DNA from: Saprospiraceae bacterium | GTDB taxonomy: Bacteria; Bacteroidota; Bacteroidia; Chitinophagales; Saprospiraceae | Direction: 5' to 3' | DNA length: 6,013 nt | Assembly (NCBI GenBank): GCA_029262975.1 | Contig: JAJCYJ010000291.1 | Location: 1-6,013, forward strand | Shown: positions 4,601 to 6,013 of the stretch, piece after piece | Layout: each line of letters begins with the position of its first letter | How positions within the stretch are numbered: the first letter of the stretch is position 1 | The notes under the pieces: model-generated | Databases searched by the model: none | Told to the model about the DNA's origin: nothing | What the model saw: the letters and a program-made list of their open reading frames with translations, nothing else | Program-made: the position numbers and the translations under genes

Positions 4601-6013
4601 GGACGTAGTCGGTATCCGGTTGGTGATATCAAAATCAGTTGTCACAAAAGTAGTTGCATTATCTACATCATCAGCGAAAATGGTTAGAGCGGTCACACTA
4701 GAATTACTATTTGGTCCGTCTGCAGAAACCGCATCAAATTCCAGATAAGCACTGACAATAGTCGCCCCCTGGGGAATATTAAGTCCATTAAAGCGCAATC
4801 CTACTTTTTGAGTACCTCTTGACGACGGATCAAAATCTTCGGTAAGTTCAATATCTGTACTGTTTAAATACATGTCGCCCGGCCCTCCGGTGACCCCTTC
4901 CGGACCTTCTTCTTCCGCATCATCAGAGGTAGTACTTATTTGTGCTACAACCTTCTTTTCAGCAAGCCCTGCAGTCAGTCCTGTTCCGGGCACGTTGAAT
5001 GAATAAGTTCCAAATGGAGTTGACCATGTCGAATCATATAGTACATCTCCTCCAGATACGGTAAATGATTGATCTATATCTTCATAGAGTAATACTTGTA
5101 CGCTATCAAGACCGGTGTCGAATCCATCATAGACAGCGTTGATATTAACGTCCTTAAAAACTGTACCGGTAATGCCATTCTCATTAACATCGCCGGAGAA
5201 TGAACAAAGCGTACTGATTATCACAATCGCAGAGTCACATCCAAAGAAATTGCAGACCACATAATTAAAAGTGTCCAGTCCTTGCCATTCATTTTCAGGA
5301 GTATATCTAATATTGTCTCCAGATACTACAGTCGTTCCATGATCCGCAAGATCTGATGTGCCCAAGTAAGTTGTCATTCCAATACCGGATCGGTCAAAAT
5401 CATTTTCCTGGACGAATGCTGTCACCATCGTATTGATGTTTGTGCTCAACCAATCATTTCTTGCTTTTGGCTTTTTATCCGGGCTGTTTTTACAATTACC
5501 GATGCAGCTGGTTTGCTCAAATTCAACTTGAATATTATCAAAGTTAATTCGTTCTCCACCTGATCCGGAAATGCGCTCAAAGCTAATGACCGCTATATCA
5601 GAGAAGACGCCTAACAATTCGAATAAATCAAAGGATTCTGAAGAGACAATCGGATCCGAAATACTATATTTCTTAAGAGTAGTGAAAGTCGCACCGTCAT
5701 CCGGAGACACCCTGAGTGACATGGTATCTCCCGCATTAAAGTTATGAGATACAACATCGAAAGTCAGAATGGCAGTATTAACCATTGTTAAATCAACTTT
5801 TCGTGAAAAGGTATAATTGTTATCAATTTTTATTTCAATTGACCCAGAACTTACTCTTACTGAGCCGCTTCCCGGATTATCATTATCATTAGTTTCTACC
5901 CAGGGTGTTGCCCAATTTGTCGATCCTGTATTATTAGAATAAGACACAGATGAGAAATCGTCTGCAACAGTCTGAATAGTTTCAAGGTTGTTTTTCTTTT
6001 TATTATTGCCACA
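1625..6013 (-). CDS. Giant extracellular multidomain protein: Ig/cadherin-like, SdrD B-like, propeller-like and DUF11 modules (N-terminus outside window)
   Basis: The frame is open from the right edge (first codon TGT at 6011-6013, residue 1 here) to a TGA at 1625-1627: 1,462 codons. The GTG at 5945-5947 is internal, because reading continues upstream of it. Approximate domains are: 17-168 beta-sandwich with an Asp-box-like SPDDGATF; 179-269 Ig/cadherin-like (KARNDW); 278-342 first half of an SdrD B-like fold with a putative Ca-binding DVNINAVYDGFD; 355-540 CBM96/DNRLRE-like (KVGLRFNGLNIPQGATI, VQEIVNRGGW); 547-962 propeller-like W-[DN]-x repeats; 968-1012 second SdrD half (MTVDTTNLPDGF); 1015-1107, 1110-1204 and 1207-1314 three Ig/cadherin-like repeats (PPIARPD, PPIAGND, PPDARND); 1315-1439 DUF11 (PEPVFGEDVTF) ending in an acidic run. 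No catalytic motif is visible. The likely role is a surface adhesin, glycan-binding or matrix protein. The last 23 residues match no sorting domain I know, so the 3' end may be truncated. Domain names come from pattern recognition, not a search. Confidence 0.93.
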   Translation of the reverse strand, partial: CGNNKKKNNLETIQTVADDFSSVSYSNNTGSTNWATPWVETNDNDNPGSGSVRVSSGSIEIKIDNNYTFSRKVDLTMVNTAILTFDVVSHNFNAGDTMSLRVSPDDGATFTTLKKYSISDPIVSSESFDLFELLGVFSDIAVISFERISGSGGERINFDNIQVEFEQTSCIGNCKNSPDKKPKARNDWLSTNINTMVTAFVQENDFDRSGIGMTTYLGTSDLADHGTTVVSGDNIRYTPENEWQGLDTFNYVVCNFFGCDSAIVIISTLCSFSGDVNENGITGTVFKDVNINAVYDGFDTGLDSVQVLLYEDIDQSFTVSGGDVLYDSTWSTPFGTYSFNVPGTGLTAGLAEKKVVAQISTTSDDAEEEGPEGVTGGPGDMYLNSTDIELTEDFDPSSRGTQKVGLRFNGLNIPQGATIVSAYLEFDAVSADGPNSNSSVTALTIFADDVDNATTFVTTDFDITNRIPTTSSVFWEPDPWTPGTIYQSDDITTVVQEIVNRGGWITGNSMALIITGTGSRSADSYDNNPTGAPRLYITYLAPVDDAELGTAIFADNTGVPKYNPWDGLAFTTESSMVNNTTRWITMEAAEAPTRNEKIVVGTGGSVYSNGTTSVQIWNGTSWSSPSFNPLATGITDARDWGFAIAYEHLSGDAMLVWNDGTNLKYNIWDGTNWDSPTTITAYTGNEPSTMRIAADPRSDKMILIVHDKVFPNGVYGLTWNGNSWTSSTQFDNEGASENSISVAFEFNSGSAMAMYGKASNDTGDDAYFRTWDGTSWTAEDTLVPPVGVNNRLSWSHLASDPSTDRIGFIGHGTAGEVWGAVWDGNTWINKQYFGSEIMYFQQNTGIAAEAVSGQFMAMYRKGAPNWYYRTWDISTGWSSESTGPSVGTVAAAGISGMLIKGNATSDTLMAAIHDWDQDVNYILWNGSAWGVPYELELNTGAVAAELNGPGQPYYFLWNATTYAPTTSSGYFVMTVDTTNLPDGFQQFSTDNIKSAQFAGTSDADCSNNFGLFPHNPPIARPDTAYVDVGTTATINLIANDSDPENTPLEVVILTNPPNGSVVNNTDGSVNYTPNLGFTGTESFTYEICDKGVPIMCDTTFVTVFVQVFNNDPPIAGNDYDTTGIDKDIYTSVLSNDYDQEFGVLTVSLNPGITQPSNGSITLITGNKIRYLPNPGFVGDDQYEYIVCDDEILSLCDTATVFIHVRNTPPDARNDGAITSMDVPAAIDVLFNDVERDGEDLILVSAGTDTINGLTSRGGTVTVNNNGTPGVPDDDFIDYVPPPGYIGLDTFYYKINDSGTPTASDRARVIVRITELIDLELQKMSTIPEPVFGEDVTFILTLLNKGPGIATDIFVVDVLTSSFAYVSDNGGGSYDSGPSSGVWYVDTLGANQNITLQIVATYIDLSNAFNITEVYKVNEKDIDSTPNNDDGDQSEDDEDIVTFLAPFCPTATTNPHIMYYRKE
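3227..4321 (-). repeat. Eight protein-level W-[DN]-x-x-x-[WF] repeats about 51 residues apart (propeller-like array)
   Basis: Within the large protein, the motifs WDGLAF, WNGTSW, WDGTNW, WNGNSW, WDGTSW, WDGNTW, WDISTGW and WNGSAW start at residues 565, 617, 668, 719, 771, 822, 871 and 924, counted from the window edge. The spacings are 52, 51, 51, 52, 51, 49 and 53. Between motifs a second pattern recurs: a small/hydrophobic strand such as AMLVWND, MAMYGKA or MAMYRKG, about 20 residues before the next motif. Seven intervals of constant length fit a seven- or eight-bladed beta-propeller, similar in general style to sialidase- or lectin-like propellers. The repeats have diverged at DNA level, so this is an old duplication rather than a recent tandem array. 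A possible degenerate ninth motif (WNATTY) begins at residue 957. Confidence 0.75.

Noticed and set aside
5945..5947. GTG as the start codon of the large protein
   Set aside because: The frame remains open for 22 more codons to the window edge and the first domain already begins upstream of the GTG, so the true start is outside the window.

Overview
The window fits a Bacteroidota bacterium, probably a marine or environmental member of the Saprospirales/Cytophagales type. This is inferred from the style of the proteins: very large, Asp/Asn/Thr/Gly-rich secreted mosaics of Ig/cadherin-like modules, SdrD B-like and DUF11 domains and a CBM6-like domain with an EAE(C) start. Intergenic hairpin repeats of the CCTCCTTT/AAAGGAGG kind also fit this phylum. 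I cannot name a species.

Two protein genes are visible, both on the minus strand and both cut by the window edge. Positions 1625-6013 hold the 3' part (1,462 codons) of a giant extracellular multidomain protein whose N-terminus lies beyond 6013. Positions 1-808 hold the 5' part (269 codons) of a second secreted protein. It has a clear signal peptide, a CBM6-like domain and the beginning of a propeller-like domain, and it runs off the left edge. The large gene is upstream in the direction of transcription. An 816-bp gap separates the two, so they are neighbours of the same functional class rather than a tight operon.

The gap (809-1624) has three parts. From 1260 to about 1560 lies a GC-rich, highly structured repeat island: two near-identical copies offset by 99 bp, the second carrying a 24-bp hairpin insertion, followed by a palindrome-rich tail. 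From about 1100 to 1260 the sequence is very AT-rich and could hold the promoter of the left gene. From 809 to about 1090 there is a leader-like stretch with several inverted repeats and no convincing gene.

The most interesting points are these. (1) In the large protein an SdrD B-like fold appears to be split by an insertion of about 625 residues that contains a CBM96/DNRLRE-like domain and a beta-propeller-like array of eight W-[DN]-x motifs about 51 residues apart. (2) The protein ends without a visible type IX secretion sorting domain, right beside the repeat island, which suggests 3' truncation. (3) The repeat island has a nested architecture. I see no defence system, CRISPR, RNA gene, integrase or transposase. 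Both proteins probably act at or outside the cell surface (adhesion, glycan binding or matrix), but no enzymatic activity can be read from the sequence.
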